Shown: positions 56,401 to 59,245 of the stretch, in pieces
Layout: each line of letters opens with the position of its first letter
How positions within the stretch are numbered: the stretch's first letter is position 1
Assembly (NCBI GenBank): GCA_001179505.1
Contig: CDMY01000378.1
Coordinates: 28,900 to 88,144 of the forward strand
Direction of reading: 5' to 3'
Length of the DNA stretch: 59,245 bases
Origin: Vitrella brassicaformis
Taxonomy: Eukaryota; Sar; Vitrellaceae
Translations under genes and position numbers: made by a program
Notes under the pieces: generated by a model
The model's input: the letters and a program-made list of their open reading frames with translations, nothing else
Databases searched by the model: none
What the model was told of the DNA's origin: nothing

Positions 56401-59245
56401 GAGCTGTCGACTGTGTCTGCCGTCTTCCAGGAGATCGAGGCCAACCTGGCGCGGCCCGCAGAGGGGATCGAGGGGCTCTTCGAGAACAGGCGGGCATTCC
56501 CTTGGAAGGAAGTAAGCCATCCGCTTATCGGCAAGCAGGGCATCGGCGCAGACCGGTCAGTGGTCTTCGAGACACAGCTGCGCAAGGACGTGCAGCACCT
56601 TCTCGCAGACCACGTCGTGACAGGTGTTGCTGTGATGCCGGGTGCGGGCTACGTGGACCTCTTCGGTGCCCTGTGGACATCCACAGTGAGCAACGCCAGC
56701 CCCAACCAGCCCGTCTTCTTCGAGCAGGTAGCCTTCGACCGGCCCATGAAGGTCTTCACCGAGTCAGGCGGGGCGCCACAGCTCAAGTGCACCGTCAAGG
56801 GTCGCGAGGCCACCATCGCCACGGTTGCGCAGGAGGGCGAAGAGGAGACTGTCCACGCCACCGCCCGGCTGTCGACTGCCAGCTCGTCAAGGGCCCTTCA
56901 GGTGGCCGAGGGCGGCCTCAGAGAGGCCCAGGACACATGCACCACCAGCTTCGACGTCAAGGAGCTTTACCAGAGTCTACACTCACGCGGCCTCACCTAC
57001 GGCCCCGCCTTCCAGACGCTCGTGTCCGTCAGTGGGGCAGCCAACGGCACTCTGGCCCTTGGCAAGCTCAAGTACCCGCCCTCATCGTCATTCGATTCGG
57101 CGTTCCGCCTCAACCCATGCGTGCTGGACGGCGCCCTGCAGGTGGCAGCTGTGCTCGTGGGGGCTGGCGGCAGCGGTGCCCGAGCCGCCAAGACTGCCAT
57201 GGTGCCTATAGCCATCGACGAGGTCACCCTCAGCCGCGTGGTCCCGGGGACGCCTTTGTGGGCGGTCGTGGCTCTGCTGAGCAGCGAGAACAGCACGGCC
57301 AAGATCGACGTGACCCTGTTCGAGGAGTCGGGCAAGGCCGTGGGCAAACTGGAGCGTGTGACGCTCAAGCAGGTGGACTTCACGCCGCAGGCGGAGATCC
57401 CGCGTGACCTGATCTGGACGGTGGACTGGGTGTCGGACGAGGAGTGGAAAAAGCTCAAGCTGGTCGATGAGGAGGGCGATGAGCGGGAGCGCATCGAGGA
57501 CCCCAACGTGCCAAAGAAGGAAGACGTCTTCGACAACATGCGCACGCTCGTCGTGTGCCCGAACGAGGGCGTCATGGAGTGGACCGCATCCAACCTCACC
57601 GCGGCCGTCAAGACGCTCAACGTCATCCGCAAGGCGAGTGTGCCTGACGTTGCGGAGCTGGAGAGCGCCATGGAGGGCAGCAACATCATGTACATCTTCT
57701 ATGCAACATCTCTCGACTCGACTGTCGACCCCATTGAGGCCCTGGACGGTCTGCGGCAGCTGTGCGTCAACAGCGCTGAGATTTGCAAGGCCTCCAACGG
57801 CGTCAAGAGCATCCGCATCTGGGTGCTCACAACTGGCATCCACTCAGTCGACGAGAGCCGCCCGCCGCGCAACATGCCACCCCACTCTGGCGTGTGGGGC
57901 TTCGCACGCACGGCACGCGTCGAGAACGAGATGCTGGGTGTGCGCGACCTCATGGTTGCCGTCGCTGATGTGCCCAGCTCGGGGATCTCTCTTGTCGAGA
58001 GCGAGATGGAGCACCTGCTCGACTTCATTGCGGAGAAGGGCGACACAGAGCCCGAGGTGGTCATCCGCAGCGAGTCACGATTCGTCAGCCGACTCACCTA
58101 CGGCAAGCTGGAGATCAGGGGGGCCGCGGAGCTGCACATGAGCTCGCGAGGCGCCATCTCCAACCTCAAGCTGAGACCCTTGTCAGCCGACGCCAGAGTG
58201 CCGCCAACCAACGAGCTCGTGGAGGTTCGTGTTCGAGCGATCGGTTTGAATTTCCGCGACGTGTTGAACGTGATGGGTCTTTATCCTGGCGACCCCGGCC
58301 CGCCGGGCGGCGACTGCTCGGGGACGGTAGTGGGTGTGGGGGAGGGCGTGAGTCACTTGTGTGTTGGGGATGACGTCTACGGCGTGGCGCCGGGCTGCCT
58401 GCGGACGTACGTGACGACGGACGCCAACCTGATGGCCATCAAGCCCGCATCGATGACCTTCGAAGAGGCGGCCGCCCTGCCGGTCGTCTTTGTGACGGTC
58501 GAGGTCGCATTCCGAGAGCTCGCCAAGGTCACCAAGGGAGACAACGTCCTCGTACACGCGGCATCGGGCGGCGTCGGGCTTGCGGCCATCCAGTACTGCA
58601 AGGCCGTCGGGGCCAATGTCTATGGCACGGCCGGCAGCCAGCACAAACAGGACTTCCTACGACAACAGGGCGTGCACTTGGTCACGAGCTCGCGCGACGC
58701 CAGCCAGTTCCATGCCGACATGCACAAGGCCAACAGCAAGATGAACGTCGTCCTCAACTGCCTCATCGAGGACTTCATTCCCTTCTCGCTCGACGCCATG
58801 GCACCCAAGGGCCGCTTCATGGAGCTCGGCAAGCGCGGCATCTGGAGCAAAGAGGAGGTCCTCGCCAGGCGGCCCGACTTGGCCATGTACGAGGCCATCG
58901 CCGTCGATCACATGATGGAGCAAGATCCCAAGTGGTTCGGCGCCATGCTCGACCGCGTCCGGGGCCTGGTCGACAGCGGCAAGATCAAACCCATCCCCCT
59001 CCACACATTCGACATGAGCACCGCAGACAACGTCACCGGCGGCATCGCGGCCTTCAGGTTTATGCAGAGGGCGCAGCACATCGGCAAGGTCATCATACAG
59101 ATACCCTCAGCCATCGCACCGCCCCACACAGACGACGCACAGCGCCACGAGGCGACACCGGCCGACCGCCAAACTGACGGATGCTATGTCATCACCGGAG
59201 GGCTCGGCGGACTCGGACTCCTCGTCGCAGACTGGCTCGTTGATG
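44408..59245 (+). CDS. FAAL-loaded modular type I polyketide/fatty-acid synthase (partial, 3' end beyond window)
   Basis: ATG at 44408 (MPNTQSSSGS). Introns are at 45402-45514, 45685-45802, 45947-46118, 46219-46293, 46867-46965, 51865-51938 and 54892-54962. Domain order by position: fatty acyl-AMP ligase about 44470-47000 (P-loop 'TSGSTSTPKG', 'LPVYHDMGLIG', FAAL-type 'APNFAFELVVRK', 'YLRTGDKGF'); carrier (GVDSIGAVEF) 47260-47490. Module 1: KS 47540-48830 (Cys in 'DTACSSSL', His in 'ETHGTGTS' and 'NMGHLEG'), AT 48890-49830, DH 49960-51090 ('HVVNGTPIMP'), KR structural part, ER 51939-52830, KR 52880-53570, carrier (GIDSLGAVEF) 53710-53960. Module 2: KS 54030-55385, AT 55450-56450 ('GHSLGE'), DH, ER 58160-59110, KR cut at the window end. 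Both modules are fully reducing, so the product should be a saturated chain built on an activated fatty acid. AT1 lacks its catalytic Ser. No signal peptide. Confidence 0.93.

Noticed and set aside
44408-59245. PKS split into three genes (45999-51890 and 51920-54895 frames taken as complete)
   Set aside because: The breaks coincide with GT-AG introns of correct phase, inside the ligase, before the ER and within KS2; domain order continues across them.

Overview
This is nuclear DNA from a eukaryote. The genes carry many short GT-AG introns, a few of them GC-AG, and several products are diagnostic: kinesin-2, cystinosin, an OGFr domain, an intron-bearing tRNA and an FAAL-loaded type I polyketide synthase (PKS). 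The GC-rich coding sequence, TG/CA-rich introns, tightly packed genes, standard code, alveolate-style CCCH protein and giant acyl-ligase PKS best fit a chromerid alga such as Vitrella brassicaformis. The organism is inference; no rRNA or organelle marker is present.

Layout. I support 18 protein genes and one tRNA. Strand alternates almost perfectly, giving head-to-head and tail-to-tail pairs. In order: the 3' end of a membrane-protein gene (+, 79-676); a small membrane protein (-, 1417-2022); an ankyrin-like protein (+, 2514-4331); a family 8 glycosyltransferase (+, 4855-6572); a PHYHD1-type dioxygenase (-, 7074-8784); an orphan gene (+, 8868-11610); an M20C/PepD dipeptidase (-, 12040-14352); a small coiled-coil protein (+, 14520-15213); an OGFr-domain protein (-, 15712-18780); a small PARP-like protein (+, 19015-19643); kinesin-2 (-, 19868-24476); tRNA-Met (-, 24727-24807); a fused double GH13 amylase (+, 25046-29698); an orphan (-, 30607-31970); an RNASEK-like protein (+, 32243-32569); a coiled-coil/SAP protein (-, 33995-37979); a CCCH zinc-finger protein (+, 38130-40182); a glutaminyl-cyclase/cystinosin fusion (-, 41009-44107); and the first 14.8 kb of an FAAL-PKS gene (+, from 44408), which runs off the window inside the second ketoreductase.

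How they relate. The neighbours are mostly unrelated housekeeping and lineage genes, not an operon. Themes are alpha-glucan metabolism (GT8, GH13), cilia and motors (kinesin-2), the lysosome/vacuole (cyclase-cystinosin, RNASEK-like) and lipid or polyketide synthesis. Exon models were built by reading splice junctions and checking phase. Most close perfectly; weaker models are flagged.

Main points of interest: one gene encoding a secreted-type glutaminyl cyclase joined to a seven-helix cystinosin; loss of the catalytic serine in the first PKS acyltransferase; near-identical DNA in the two PKS enoylreductases; an initiator-like tRNA-Met with an intron; a recurring GCGAGCT motif between divergent genes; and long perfect inverted repeats between convergent genes.
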